DNA of 64,000 nt, from contig CM060990.1 of NCBI GenBank assembly GCA_030765065.1, positions 675,489,618 through 675,553,617 on the forward strand, given 5' to 3'. Under the pieces are notes generated by a model that was given only the letters and a program-made list of their open reading frames with translations, was not told the origin of the DNA and made no database searches. Source of the stretch: Deroplatys truncata (taxonomy: Eukaryota > Arthropoda > Insecta > Mantodea > Mantidae). Below are positions 28,603 through 42,685 of this stretch, piece after piece; positions within the stretch are counted from its first letter, which is position 1; each line of letters opens with the position of its first letter. The translations under genes and the position numbers were made by a program.

Positions 28603-30910
28603 ATGGGTTTAATTTTTGTCTGTGACCAGCATAACCTAAAAACGAAAAGTCGGATAAATACCAAACTTGGTATTTCGGTTTAGTATTTTTCGAAGATGCG
28701 CACGAAGATTTTCAGAAGGACCCTCCACCCCAGACTACACTTTACATGGAGCATTTTTTGAAGATTTCGATTTTCTCAAAAATGACTGAGGATTTTGATA
28801 AAAATTTCGAGTTGTTAAGATACTTTCATGGTAAATAAAATATATATCGTGCATTTTCTGAGAATATCCCCAATGGTGGTTTTCATTTTTTCTGATTTTT
28901 GCAAAACTGGTAAACCGTAAGAGACTGACAACATTTTTCTACACATAAAATGTAGATCTCGTTGAAAAACACAATTTATGTCATATACATTTTCTTTCTT
29001 CGAGCGAAATATTTCAGAGACATTCCTTTTTATTTGTTTGAATTTTCCAATACTCATACTTTCTCTCAAATGGGAATTCGATATTCGTTTTTTGCTTTGT
29101 CTACTACGCATAGGAATTTGGGCAAGTATTAAATTCCACCCAAAACTTCGATATCGAGATTTAAACGGAAATGTATGGTTTTGAGGCCCCCTGAATCTAA
29201 AATAGGCATTTATATAAAACGGTCCGCGCGATTGTCTGTGTTGATGTGTGGCTGTGAACAGCATTTCTCAAAAACAAAAGGTCAGATAAAAACCAAACTT
29301 GGTATTTATGTTTACTATCCTCTAAAAATGCGACACAAAGATTTTCCTAAACATACATATCCCCAGACTAGTCTTTAATGGGTATATTTTTCGCAAATTT
29401 TAATTTTCTCAAAACTGGCTCTAACGATTTTAATTAAATTACCATAAGTTTAAGATGCTTTCATGGAAAATGAAATGTAGATCTTGAATTTTCTGGGAAA
29501 GTCCCCAAAAGTCGTTTTCATAATACATGAATTTTTCATAACTGATAAACCATAACAGAGAGGGACAAAAGTTTTCTACACACAAAATGTAGATCTCGTT
29601 AAAACAGACAATTTATGTAGTATACATTATTCTGTTGTCGAGTGAACCATTTCCGAGGTATTCGTTGCTATTTGTTTGAATTTTACAATATCTATACGTT
29701 TTATCAAATTGGAATTCCTTATACCTTTTTTACTTTCTCTACTACATATATCTAGTAATTAGGGGAGGTATTGCATTCCACCCAAATATTGTACATCGAG
29801 AAATTTACCGCATTTAAATGCTTTGACGCCATCTGAATCCAAAGAAAGCAATTTTTATATAAGGTTCCGTGTGCGTGTGTGTGTGTCTGATTGTGTTTAA
29901 TTTGTGCCTGTGAACAGCATAACCTGAAAATGAAAAGTCGAATAAATACCAAACTTGGTATTTAGGTTTAGTATCTGTCGAAGATGCGACACGAAGATTT
30001 TCAGAAGGTCCCTCCACCCCAGACTACACTTTACATGGAGCATTTTTTGAAGATTTCGATTTTCTCAAAAATGACTTAGGATTTTGATTAAAATATCATG
30101 TTTTTAAGATACTTTCATGGTAAGTAAAATGTATATCGTGCATTTTCTGAGAATATCCCCAAAAGACGTTTTCATTTTTTATGAATTTTGCAAAACTGGT
30201 AAACCGTAAGAGACTGACAACATTTTTCTACACATAAAATGTAGATCTCTTTGAAAAACACAATTTATGTCATATACATTTTCTTTTTTCGGGCGAACCA
30301 TTTCAGAGACATTCCTTTTTATTTGTTTGAATTTTCCAATACTCACACTTTCTCCCAAATGGGAATTCGATATTCGTTTTTTGCTTTGTCTACTACGCAT
30401 AGTAAGTAGGGCAAGTATTAAATTCCACCCGAGAATTCGATATCGAGACTTAAACTGAAATGCATGTTTTGAGGCCATCTGAATCTAAAATACGCATTTT
30501 TATAAAACGGTTCGTTTAGTGTCTGTGTAGATGTGTGTCTGTTTACAGCATTTCTCAAAAACGAAAGGTCAGATAAATACCAAACTTGGTATTTAGGTTT
30601 AGTATCCTCTAAAGATGCGACACAAAGATTTTCCTAAAAATACATATCCCCAGACTACTCTTTACATGGGAACATTTTTCGAAAATTTTAATTTTCTCAA
30701 AACTGGCTCTAACGATTTTAATTAAATTATCATGTGTTTAAGATGCTTTCATGGAAAAAGAAATGTAGATCTTGAATTTTCTGGAAAGTCCCCAAAAGTC
30801 GTTTTCATACTGAATGAATTTTTCATAACTGATAAACTATAAGAGAGAGGGACAAACGTTTTCTACACACAAAATGTAGATCTCGTTAAAACACACAATT
30901 TATGTAATAT
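28315..30910 (+). repeat. Satellite tetramer 9, version a
   Basis: 2,596 bp. GT tract 28555-28601 (47 nt). D is D1-like with a private change (AATACGCATTTT near 30,490 where other copies read AATAGGCATTTT). Confidence 0.92.
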
Positions 30911-31147
30911 ACATTTTTCTGTTGTCGAATGAACCATTTCAGAGTATTCCATGCTATTTGTTTGAATTTTACAAGTGCTATACTTTTTATCAAATTGGAA
31001 TTCGTTATACCTTTTTTACTTTCTCTACTACATATAGTTATTAGGGAAGGTATTGCATTCCACCCAAATAATGAACATGGAGAAATTTACCGAATTTACA
31101 TGCTTTGACGCCATCTGAATCCAAAGAAAGCATTTTTATAAAACGTT

Positions 31148-31193
<46 letters not shown>

Positions 31194-33499
31194 ATGGGTT
31201 TAATTTTTGTCTGTGACCAGCATAACCTAAAAACGAAAAGTCGGATAAATACCAAACTTGGTATTTCAGTTTAGTATTATTCGAAGATGCACACGAAGAT
31301 TTTCAGAAGGACCCTCCACCCAGACTACACTTTACATGGAGCATTTTTTGAAGATTTCGATTTTCTCAAAAATGACTGAGGATTTTGATAAAAATTTCGA
31401 GTTGTAAAGATACTTTCATGGTAAATAAAATATATATCGTGCATTTTCTGAGAATATCCCCAATGGTGGTTTTCATTTTTTCTGATTTTTGCAAAACTGG
31501 TAAACCGTAAGAGACTGACAACATTTTTCTACACATAAAATGTAGATCTCGTTGAAAAACACAATTTATGTCATATACATTTTCTTTCTTCGAGCGAAAT
31601 ATTTCAGAGACATTCCTTTTTATTTGTTTGAATTTTCCAATACTCATACTTTCTCTCAAATGGGAATTCGATATTCGTTTTTTGCTTTGTCTACTACGCA
31701 TAGGAATTTGGGCAAGTATTAAATTCCACCCAAAACTTCGATATCGAGATTTAAACGGAAATGTATGGTTTTGAGGCCCCCTGAATCTAAAATAGGCATT
31801 TTTATAAAACGGTCCGCGCGATTGTCTGTGTTGATGTGTGGCTGTGAACAGCATTTCTCAAAAACAAAAGGTCGATAAAAACCAAACTTGGTATTTAGGT
31901 TTACTATCCTCTAAAAATGCGACACAAAGATTTTCCTAAACATACATATCCCCAGACTAGTCTTTAAATGGGAATATTTTTCGCAAATTTTAATTTTCTC
32001 AAAACTGGCTCTAACGATTTTAATTAAATTACCATAAGTTTAAGATGCTTTCATGGAAAATGAAATGTAGATCTTGAATTTTCTGGAAAGTCCCCAAAAG
32101 TCGTTTTCATACTGAATTAATTTTTCATAACTGATAAACCATAACAGAGAGGGACAAAAGTTTTCTACACACAAAATGTAGATCTCGTTAAAACAGACAA
32201 TTTAAGTACTATACATTATTCTGTTGTCGAGTGAACCATTTCCGAGGTATTCCTTGCTATTTGTTTGAATTTTACAATATCTATACGCTTTATTAAATTG
32301 GAATTCCTTATACCTTTTTTACTTTCTCTACTACATATAGTAATTAGGGGAGGTATTGCATTCCACCCAAATATTGTACATCGAGAAATTTACCGCATTT
32401 AAATGCTTTGACGCCATCTGAATCCAAAGAAAGCAATTTTTATATAAGGTTCCGTGTGCGTGTGTGTGTGTGTCTGATTGTGTTTAATTTGTGCCTGTGA
32501 ACAGCATAACCTGAAAATGAAAAGTCGAATAAATACCAAACTTGGTATTTAGGTTTAGTATCTGTCGAAGATGGGACACGAAGATTTTCAGAAGGTCCCT
32601 CCACCCCAGACTACACTTTACATGGAGCATTTTTTGAAGATTTCGATTTTCTCAAAAATGACTTAGGATTTTGATTAAAATATCATGTTTTTAAGATACT
32701 TTCATGGTAAGTAAAATGTATATCGTGCATTTTCTGAGAATATCCCCAAAAGACGTTTTCATTTTTTATGAATTTTGCAAAACTGGTAAACCGTAAGAGA
32801 CTGACAACATTTTTCTACACATAAAATGTAGATCTCTTTGAAAAACACAATTTATGTCATATACATTTTCTTTTTTCGGGCGAACCATTTCAGAGACATT
32901 CCTTTTTATTTGTTTGAATTTTCCAATACTCACACTTTCTCCCAAATGGGAATTCGATATTCGTTTTTTGCTTTGTCTACTACGCATAGTAAGTAGGGCA
33001 AGTATTAAATTCCACCCGAGAATTCGATATCGAGACTTAACCTGAAATGCATGTTTTGAGGCCATCTGAATCTAAAATAGGCATTTTTATAAAACGGTTC
33101 GCTTGAGTGTCTGTGTAGATGTGTGTCTGTTTACAGCATTTCTCAAAAACGAAAGGTCAGATAAATACCAAACTTGGTATTTAGGTTTAGTATCCTCTAA
33201 AGATGCGACACAAAGATTTTCCTAAAAATACATATCCTCAGACTACTCTTTACATGGGAACATTTTTCGAAAATTTTAATTTTCTCAAAACTGGCTCTAA
33301 CGATTTTAATTAAATTATCATGTGTTTAAGATGCTTTCATGGAAAAAGAAATGTAGATCTTGAATTTTCTGGAAAGTCCCCAAAAGTCGTTTTCATACTG
33401 AATGAATTTTTCATAACTGATAAACCATAAGAGAGAGGGACAAACGTTTTCTACACACAAAATTGTAGATCTCGTTAAAACACACAATTTATGTAACAT
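30911..33499 (+). repeat. Satellite tetramer 10, version b
   Basis: 2,589 bp. GT tract 31150-31192 (43 nt). Private one-base loss near 31,872 (GGTCGATAAAAACC where others read GGTCAGATAAAAACC). D is form D2. Confidence 0.92.
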
Positions 33500-36075
33500 A
33501 CATTTTTCTGTTGTCGAATGAACCATTTCCGAGGTATTCCTTGCTATTTGTTTGAATTTTACAATTGCTATACTTTTTATCAAATTGGAATTCGTTATAC
33601 CTTTTTTACTTTCTCTACTACATATAGTTATTAGGGAAGGTATTGCATTCCACCCAAATAATGAACATGGAGAAATTTACCGAATTTACATCCTTTGACG
33701 CCATCTGAATCCAAAGAAAGCATTTTTATAAAACGTTTCGTGTGTGTGTGTGTGTGTGTGTGTGTGGATGGGTTTAATTTTTGTCTGTGACCAGCATAAC
33801 CTAAAAACGAAAAGTCGGATAAATACCAAACTTGGTATTTCGGTTTAGTATTTTTCGAAGATGCGCACGAAGATTTTCAGAAGGACCCTCCACCCCAGAC
33901 TACACTTTACATGGAGCATTTTTTGAAGATTTCGATTTTCTCAAAAATGACTGAGGATTTTGATAAAAATTTCGAGTTGTTAAGATACTTTCATGGTAAA
34001 TAAAATATATATCGTGCATTTTCTGAGAATATCCCCAATGGTGGTTTTCATTTTTTCTGATTTTTGCAAAACTGGTAAACCGTAAGAGACTGACAACATT
34101 TTTCTACACATAAAATGTAGATCTCGTTGAAAAACACAATTTATGTCATATACATTTTCTTTCTTCGAGCGAAATATTTCAGAGACATTCCTTTTTATTT
34201 GTTTGAATTTTCCAATACTCATACTTTCTCTCAAATGGGAATTCGATATTCGTTTTTTGCTTTGTCTACTACGCATAGGAATTTGGGCAAGTATTAAATT
34301 CCACCCAAAACTTCGATATCGAGATTTAAACGGAAATGTATGGTTTTGAGGCCCCCTGAATCTAAAATAGGCATTTATATAAAACGGTCCGCGCGATTGT
34401 CTGTGTTGATGTGTGGCTGTGAACAGCATTTCTCAAAAACAAAAGGTCAGATAAAAACCAAACTTGGTATTTATGTTTACTATCCTCTAAAAATGCGACA
34501 CAAAGATTTTCCTAAACATACATATCCCCAGACTAGTCTTTAATGGGAATATTTTTCGCAAATTTTAATTTTCTCAAAACTGGCTCTAACGATTTTAATT
34601 AAATTACCATAAGTTTAAGATGCTTTCATGGAAAATGAAATGTAGATCTTGAATTTTCTGGGAAAGTCCCCAAAAGTCGTTTTCATAATACATGAATTTT
34701 TCATAACTGATAAACCATAACAGAGAGGGACAAAAGTTTTCTACACACAAAATGTAGATCTCGTTAAAACAGACAATTTATGTAGTATACATTATTCTGT
34801 TGTCGAGTGAACCATTTCCGAGGTATTCGTTGCTATTTGTTTGAATTTTACAATATCTATACGTTTTATCAAATTGGAATTCCTTATACCTTTTTTACTT
34901 TCTCTACTACATATATCTAGTAATTAGGGGAGGTATTGCATTCCACCCAAATATTGTACATCGAGAAATTTACCGCATTTAAATGCTTTGACGCCATCTG
35001 AATCCAAAGAAAGCAATTTTTATATAAGGTTCCGTGTGCGTGTGTGTGTGTCTGATTGTGTTTAATTTGTGCCTGTGAACAGCATAACCTGAAAATGAAA
35101 AGTCGAATAAATACCAAACTTGGTATTTAGGTTTAGTATCTGTCGAAGATGCGACACGAAGATTTTCAGAAGGTCCCTCCACCCCAGACTACACTTTACA
35201 TGGAGCATTTTTTGAAGATTTCGATTTTCTCAAAAATGACTTAGGATTTTGATTAAAATATCATGTTTTTAAGATACTTTCATGGTAAGTAAAATGTATA
35301 TCGTGCATTTTCTGAGAATATCCCCAAAAGACGTTTTCATTTTTTATGAATTTTGCAAAACTGGTAAACCGTAAGAGACTGACAACATTTTTCTGCACAT
35401 AAAATGTAGATCTCTTTGAAAAACACAATTTATGTCATATACATTTTCTTTTTTCGGGCGAACCATTTCAGAGACATTCCTTTTTATTTGTTTGAATTTT
35501 CCAATACTCACACTTTCTCCCAAATGGGAATTCGATATTCGTTTTTTGCTTTGTCTACTACGCATAGTAAGTAGGGCAAGTGTTAAATTCCACCCGAGAA
35601 TTCGATATCGAGACTTAAACTGAAATGCATGTTTTGAGGCCATCTGAATCTAAAATAGGCATTTTTATAAAACGGTTCGTTTAGTGTCTGTGTAGATGTG
35701 TGTCTGTTTACAGCATTTCTCAAAAACGAAAGGTCAGATAAATACCAAACTTGGTATTTAGGTTTAGTATCCTCTAAAGATGCGACACAAAGATTTTCCT
35801 AAAAATACATATCCCCAGACTACTCTTTACATGGGAACATTTTTCGAAAATTTTAATTTTCTCAAAACTGGCTCTAACGATTTTAATTAAATTATCATGT
35901 GTTTAAGATGCTTTCATGGAAAAAGAAATGTAGATCTTGAATTTTCTGGAAAGTCCCCAAAAGTCGTTTTCATACTGAATGAATTTTTCATAACTGATAA
36001 ACTATAAGAGAGAGGGACAAACGTTTTCTACACACAAAATGTAGATCTCGTTAAAACACACAATTTATGTAATAT
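33500..36075 (+). repeat. Satellite tetramer 11, version a
   Basis: 2,576 bp, the shortest of the thirteen because its GT tract is only 27 nt (33740-33766). D is form D1 and carries a private TTTTTCTGCACAT near 35,390. Confidence 0.92.
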
Positions 36076-36314
36076 ACATTTTTCTGTTGTCGAATGAACC
36101 ATTTCAGAGTATTCCATGCTATTTGTTTGAATTTTACAAGTGCTATACTTTTTATCAAATTGGAATTCGTTATACCTTTTTTACTTTCTCTACTACATAT
36201 AGTTATTAGGGAAGGTATTGCATTCCACCCAAATAATGAACATGGAGAAATTTACCGAATTTACATGCTTTGACGCCATCTGAATCCAAAGAAAGCATTT
36301 TTATAAAACGTTTC

Positions 36315-36382
<68 letters not shown>

Positions 36383-38689
36383 ATGTGTTTAATTTTTGTC
36401 TGTGACCAGCATAACCTAAAAACGAAAAGTCGGATAAATACCAAACTTGGTATTTCAGTTTAGTATTATTCGAAGATGCACACGAAGATTTTCAGAAGGA
36501 CCCTCCACCCAGACTACACTTTACATGGAGCATTTTTTGAAGATTTCGATTTTCTCAAAAATGACTGAGGATTTTGATAAAAATTTCGAGTTGTAAAGAT
36601 ACTTTCATGGTAAATAAAATATATATCGTGCATTTTCTGAGAATATCCCCAATGGTGGTTTTCATTTTTTCTGATTTTTGCAAAACTGGTAAACCGTAAG
36701 AGACTGACAACATTTTTCTACACATAAAATGTAGATCTCGTTGAAAAACACAATTTATGTCATATACATTTTCTTTCTTCGAGCGAAATATTTCAGAGAC
36801 ATTCCTTTTTATTTGTTTGAATTTTCCAATACTCATACTTTCTCTCAAATGGGAATTCGATATTCGTTTTTTGCTTTGTCTACTACGCATAGGAATTTGG
36901 GCAAGTATTAAATTCCACCCAAAACTTCGATATCGAGATTTAAACGGAAATGTATGGTTTTGAGGCCCCCTGAATCTAAAATAGGCATTTATATAAAACG
37001 GTCCGCGCGATTGTCTGTGTTGATGTGTGGCTGTGAACAGCATTTCTCAAAAACAAAAGGTCAGATAAAAACCAAACTTGGTATTTATGTTTACTATCCT
37101 CTAAAAATGCGACACAAAGATTTTCCTAAACATACATATCCCCAGACTAGTCTTTAATGGGAATATTTTTCGCAAATTTTAATTTTCTCAAAACTGGCTC
37201 TAACGATTTTAATTAAATTACCATAAGTTTAAGATGCTTTCATGGAAAATGAAATGTAGATCTTGAATTTTCTGGGAAAGTCCCCAAAAGTCGTTTTCAT
37301 AATACATGAATTTTTCATAACTGATAAACCATAACAGAGAGGGACAAAAGTTTTCTACACACAAAATGTAGATCTCGTTAAAACAGACAATTTATGTAGT
37401 ATACATTATTCTGTTGTCGAGTGAACCATTTCCGAGGTATTCCTTGCTATTTGTTTGAATTTTACAATATCTATACGTTTTATCAAATTGGAATTCCTTA
37501 TACCTTTTTTACTTTCTCTACTACATATATCTAGTAATTAGGGGAGGTATTGCATTCCACCCAAATATTGTACATCGAGAAATTTACCGCATTTAAATGC
37601 TTTGACGCCATCTGAATCCAAAGAAAGCAATTTTTATATAAGGTTCCGTGTGCGTGTGTGTGTGTCTGATTGTGTTTAATTTGTGCCTGTGAACAGCATA
37701 ACCTGAAAATGAAAAGTCGAATAAATACCAAACTTGGTATTTAGGTTTAGTATCTGTCGAAGATGCGACACGAAGATTTTCAGAAGGTCCCTCCACCCCA
37801 GACTACACTTTACATGGAGCATTTTTTGAAGATTTCGATTTTCTCAAAAATGACTTAGGATTTTGATTAAAATATCATGTTTTTAAGATACTTTCATGGT
37901 AAGTAAAATGTATATCGTGCATTTTCTGAGAATATCCCCAAAAGACGTTTTCATTTTTTATGAATTTTGCAAAACTGGTAAACCGTAAGAGACTGACAAC
38001 ATTTTTCTACACATAAAATGTAGATCTCTTTGAAAAACACAATTTATGTCATATACATTTTCTTTTTTCGGGCGAACCATTTCAGAGACATTCCTTTTTA
38101 TTTGTTTGAATTTTCCAATACTCACACTTTCTCCCAAATGGGAATTCGATATTCGTTTTTTGCTTTGTCTACTACGCATAGTAAGTAGGGCAAGTGTTAA
38201 ATTCCACCCGAGAATTCGATATCGAGACTTAAACTGAAATGCATGTTTTGAGGCCATCTGAATCTAAAATAGGCATTTTTATAAAACGGTTCGTTTAGTG
38301 TCTGTGTAGATGTGTGTCTGTTTACAGCATTTCTCAAAAACGAAAGGTCAGATAAATACCAAACTTGGTATTTAGGTTTAGTATCCTCTAAAGATGCGAC
38401 ACAAAGATTTTCCTAAAAATACATATCCCCAGACTACTCTTTACATGGGAACATTTTTCGAAAATTTTAATTTTCTCAAAACTGGCTCTAACGATTTTAA
38501 TTAAATTATCATGTGTTTAAGATGCTTTCATGGAAAAAGAAATGTAGATCTTGAATTTTCTGGAAAGTCCCCAAAAGTCGTTTTCATACTGAATGAATTT
38601 TTCATAACTGATAAACTATAAGAGAGAGGGACAAACGTTTTCTACACACAAAATGTAGATCTCGTTAAAACACACAATTTATGTAATAT
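36076..38689 (+). repeat. Satellite tetramer 12, recombinant b then a
   Basis: 2,614 bp. A and the first part of B are version b (CAGAGTATTCCATG; GTTGTAAAGATAC near 36,590), but from about 36,985 (TTTATATAAAACGG) onward B, C (TATATCTAGTAATTAGG) and D (form D1) are version a. GT tract 36315-36381 is the longest (67 nt) and holds a T interruption (GTTTGTG). Confidence 0.9.
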
Positions 38690-38935
38690 ACATTTTTCTG
38701 TTGTCGAATGAACCATTTCAGAGTATTCCATGCTATTTGTTTGAATTTTACAAGTGCTATACTTTTTATCAAATTGGAATTCGTTATACCTTTTTTACTT
38801 TCTCTACTACATATAGTTATTAGGGAAGGTATTGCATTCCACCCAAATAATGAACATGGAGAAATTTACCGAATTTACATGCTTTGACGCCATCTGAATC
38901 CAAAGAAAGCATTTTTATAAAACGTTTCGTGTGTG

Positions 38936-38990
<55 letters not shown>

Positions 38991-41293
38991 ATGGGTTTAA
39001 TTTTTGTCTGTGACCAGCATAACCTAAAAACGAAAAGTCGGTTAAATACCAAACTTGGTATTTCAGTTTAGTATTATTCGAAGATGCACACGAAGATTTT
39101 CAGAAGGACCCTCCACCCAGACTACACTTTACATGGAGCATTTTTTGAAGATTTCGATTTTCTCAAAAATGACTGAGGATTTTGATAAAAATTTCGAGTT
39201 GTAAAGATACTTTCATGGTAAATAAAATATATATCGTGCATTTTCTGAGAATATCCCCAATGGTGGTTTTCATTTTTTCTGATTTTTGCAAAACTGGTAA
39301 ACCGTAAGAGACTGACAACATTTTTCTACACATAAAATGTAGATCTCGTTGAAAAACACAATTTATGTCATATACATTTTCTTTCTTCGAGCGAAATATT
39401 TCAGAGACATTCCTTTTTATTTGTTTGAATTTTCCAATACTCATACTTTCTCTCAAATGGGAATTCGATATTCGTTTTTTGCTTTGTCTACTACGCATAG
39501 GAATTTGGGCAAGTATTAAATTCCACCCAAAACTTCGATATCGAGATTTAAACGGAAATGTATGGTTTGGGGCCCCCTGAATCTAAAATAGGCATTTTTA
39601 TAAAACGGTCCGCGCGATTGTCTGTGTTGATGTGTGGCTGTGAACAGCATTTCTCAAAAACAAAAGGTCAGATAAAAACCAAACTTGGTATTTAGGTTTA
39701 CTATCCTCTAAAAATGCGACACAAAGATTTTCCTAAACATACATATCCCCAGACTAGTCTTTAAATGGGAATATTTTTCGCAAATTTTAATTTTCTCAAA
39801 ACTGGCTCTAACGATTTTAATTAAATTACCATAAGTTTAAGATGCTTTCATGGAAAATGAAATGTAGATCTTGAATTTTCTGGGAAAGTCCCCAAAAGTC
39901 GTTTTCATAATAAATGAATTTTTCATAACTGATAAACCATAACAGAGAGGGACAAAAGTTTTCTACACACAAAATATAGATCTCGTTAAAACAGACAATT
40001 TATGTAGTATACATTATTCTGTTGTCGAGTGAACCATTTCCGAGGTATTCCTTGCTATTTGTTTGAATTTTACAATATCTATACGTTTTATCAAATTGGA
40101 ATTCCTTATACCTTTTTTACTTTCTCTACTACATATAGTAATTAGGGGAGGTATTGCATTCCACCCAAATATTGTACATCGAGAAATTTACCGCATTTAA
40201 ATGCTTTGACGCCATCTGAATCCAAAGAAAGCAATTTTTATTAAGGTTCCGTGTGCGTGTGTGTGTGTCTGATTGTGTTTAATTTGTGCCTGTGAACAGC
40301 ATAACCTGAAAATGAAAAGTCGAATAAATACCAAACTTGGTATTTAGGTTTAGTATCTGTCGAAGATGCGACACGAAGATTTTCAGAAGGTCTCTCCACC
40401 CCAGACTACACTTTACATGGAGCATTTTTTGAAGATTTCGATTTTCTCAAAAATTACTTAGGATTTTGATTAAAATATCATGTTTTTAAGATACTTTCAT
40501 GGTAAGTAAAATGTATATCGTGCATTTTCTGAGAATATCCCCAAAAGACGTCTTCAATTTTTATGAATTTTGCAAAACTGGTAAACCGTAAGAGACTGAC
40601 AACATTTTTCTACACATAAAATGTAGATCTCTTTGAAAAACACAATTTATGTCATATACATTTTCTTTTTTCGGGCGAACCATTTCAGAGACATTCCTTT
40701 TTATTTGTTTGAATTTTCCAATACTCACACTTTCTCCCAAATGGGAATTCGATATTCGTTTTTTGCTTTGTCTACTACGCATAGTAAGTAGGGCAAGTAT
40801 TAAATTCCACCCGAGAATTCGATATCGAGACTTAACCTGAAATGCATGTTTTGAGGCCATCTGAATCTAAAATAGGCATTTTTATAAAACGGTTCGCTTT
40901 AGTGTCTGTGTAGATGTGTGTCTGTTTACAGCATTTCTCAAAAACGAAAGGTCAGATAAATACCAAACTTGGTATTTAGGTTTAGTATCCTCTAAAGATG
41001 CGACACAAAGATTTTCCTAAAAATACATATCCCCAGACTACTCTTTACATGGGAACATTTTTCGAAAATTTTAATTTTCTCAAAACTGGCTCTAACGATT
41101 TTAATTAAATTATCATGCGTTTAAGATGCTTTCATGGAAAAAGAAATGTAGATCTTGAATTTTCTGGAAAGTCCCCAAAAGTCGTTTTCATACTGAATGA
41201 ATTTTTCATAACTGATAAACCATAAGAGAGAGGGACAAACGTTTTCTACACACAAAATATAGATCTCGTTAAAACACGCAATTTATGTAATAT
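38690..41293 (+). repeat. Satellite tetramer 13, last complete copy
   Basis: 2,604 bp. A and B are version b. C mixes b (no CTAG insertion before TAATTAGG) with a-like stretches (TTCATAATAAATGAA). D resembles form D2 but has private changes. GT tract 38929-38989 holds the same T interruption as tetramer 12. TATAGATCTC replaces TGTAGATCTC near 39,975 and 41,260. More private substitutions than inner copies, as expected near an array edge. Confidence 0.9.
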
Positions 41294-41530
41294 ACATTTT
41301 TCTTTTGTCGAATGAACCATTTCAGAGGTATTCCTTGCTATTTGTTTGAATTTTACAATTGCTATACTTTTTATCAAATTGGAATTCGTTATACCTTTTT
41401 TACTTTCTCTACTAAATATAGTTATTAGGGAAGGTATTGCATTCCACCCAAATAATGAACATCGAGAAATTTACCGAATTTACATGCTTTGACGCTATCT
41501 GAATCAAGAAAAAAGCATTTTTATAAAATA

Positions 41531-41582
<52 letters not shown>

Positions 41583-42685
41583 GGATGTATTTAATTTGCC
41601 TTTGAACAGCATAACCTGAAAACGAAAAGTCGAATAAATACCAAGCTTGGTATTTAGGTTTAGTATCTTTCGAAGATGCGACACGAAGATTTTCAGAAGG
41701 TCCCTCCACCCCAGACTACACTTTTCATGGAGCATTTTCTGAAGATATTGATATTCTCAAAAATGACTGAGGATTTTAATTAAAATGTCATGTTTTTAGA
41801 ATGAATTGATGGTAAATAAAACATATCGTGCATTTTCTGAGAATATCCCCAAAAGTCGTTTTCATTTTTTGTTAATTTTGAAAACTGGTAAACCGTAAGA
41901 GACAGACAACATTTTTCTACACATAAAATGTAGATCTCGTTGAAAAACACAATTTATTTCATACACATTTTCTTTTTTCGGGTGAATCATTGCAGAGACA
42001 TTCCTTTTTATTTGTTTGAATTTTCCAGTACTCATACTTTCTCTCAAATGGGAATTCGTTATTCGTTTTTTACTTTGTCTACTACGCATAGTAAGTAGGG
42101 CAAGTATTAAATTTCACGCAAAATTCGATATCGAAGTTTCACTGGAAATGTCTGCTTTCTGAGAACCTCTGAATTCAAAAAAGCATTTTTATAAAAAGGG
42201 CTGTGTGTGTGCGTGTGTGTGTGTGTGTGGTTGCGGTTCTTTGAACAGCATAACTCAAAAACGAAAAGTCGGATTGTGACAGGAAGGTTTTCAAGAAACT
42301 CTCCCCCACGCCAGACTGCCCTTTGGATACCTTACTCAAAATGTTTATTTTCTCAAAATGGCTTTTCTGATTTTGATTAAACTATCATGTGATTAAGATA
42401 CTTTCAGGACAAATGAAATGTCTATCTTGAATTTTCTGGGAATCTCCCCAAAATTTGTGTTCATTCTCAACGAATTTTCCATAACTGGTAAACGTTAAGA
42501 GACAGACAAAACTTTTTACACACAAAAATGTTGATCTCATTAAAAAACAAAATTTATGGCACATACCTTCTTTTTTTTTTTCGAGTGAGCCATTTCCGAG
42601 ATATTTCTTGTGATTTGTTTGAATTTTTGATACTTATACTTTTCCTCAAATGGGAATTCGTTCGTTTTTCTTTCTACTACGTATA
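41294..42685 (+). repeat. Decayed satellite monomers at the array edge
   Basis: An A-type monomer (41,294 to about 41,965; GT tract 41535-41580), then a B/D-type monomer (about 41,966-42,570) and the start of another, with rising substitutions and indels. Near 42,274 the block that holds the TACCAA/TTGGTA palindrome is missing, so GAAAAGTCGG runs directly into TTGTGACAGGAAGG. A short GT-rich tract sits at 42,203-42,229. The last monomer is interrupted at 42,684-42,685 by a mariner element. Confidence 0.88.

Larger units (their letters stand above)
1..42685 (+). repeat. Satellite DNA array with higher-order structure
   Basis: Tandem array that enters from the left window edge. Four homologous but distinct monomers of about 620-670 bp alternate: A (GT-rich microsatellite, begins near ACATTTTTCTGTTGTCGAAT), B (begins near ACATTTTCTTTCTTCGAGCG), C (ATTATTCTGTTGTCGAGTG) and D (TTTCTTTTTTCGGGCGAACC). 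In the first unit A is 1-668, B 669-1305, C 1306-1957 and D 1958-2575. All share the motifs TTTGAATTTT, AAACTTGGTATTT, TGTAGATCT and TTCCACCC at matching places, so they descend from one monomer. Same-type monomers in different tetramers are nearly identical by eye, while A, B, C and D differ clearly from each other: the signature of a higher-order repeat. The recurrent ORFs (such as the 63-71 aa plus-strand frame starting MSYTFSFF in every B and D) are explained by this periodicity. Confidence 0.96.

Noticed and set aside
497..41000. Recurrent ORFs in the satellite (minus strand 99-162 residues containing MRSRQSKKRISNSHL; plus strand 63-71 residues starting MSYTFSFF)
   Set aside because: They lie on both strands of the same B and D segments and recur only because the DNA recurs. 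They are AT-driven compositions with no domain, and frames change between monomer types. A dN/dS test between copies would be needed to revive the idea.
1..42685. CRISPR array or bacterial repeat system
   Set aside because: The repeats are 620-670 bp monomers without spacers, in a eukaryotic transposon context.
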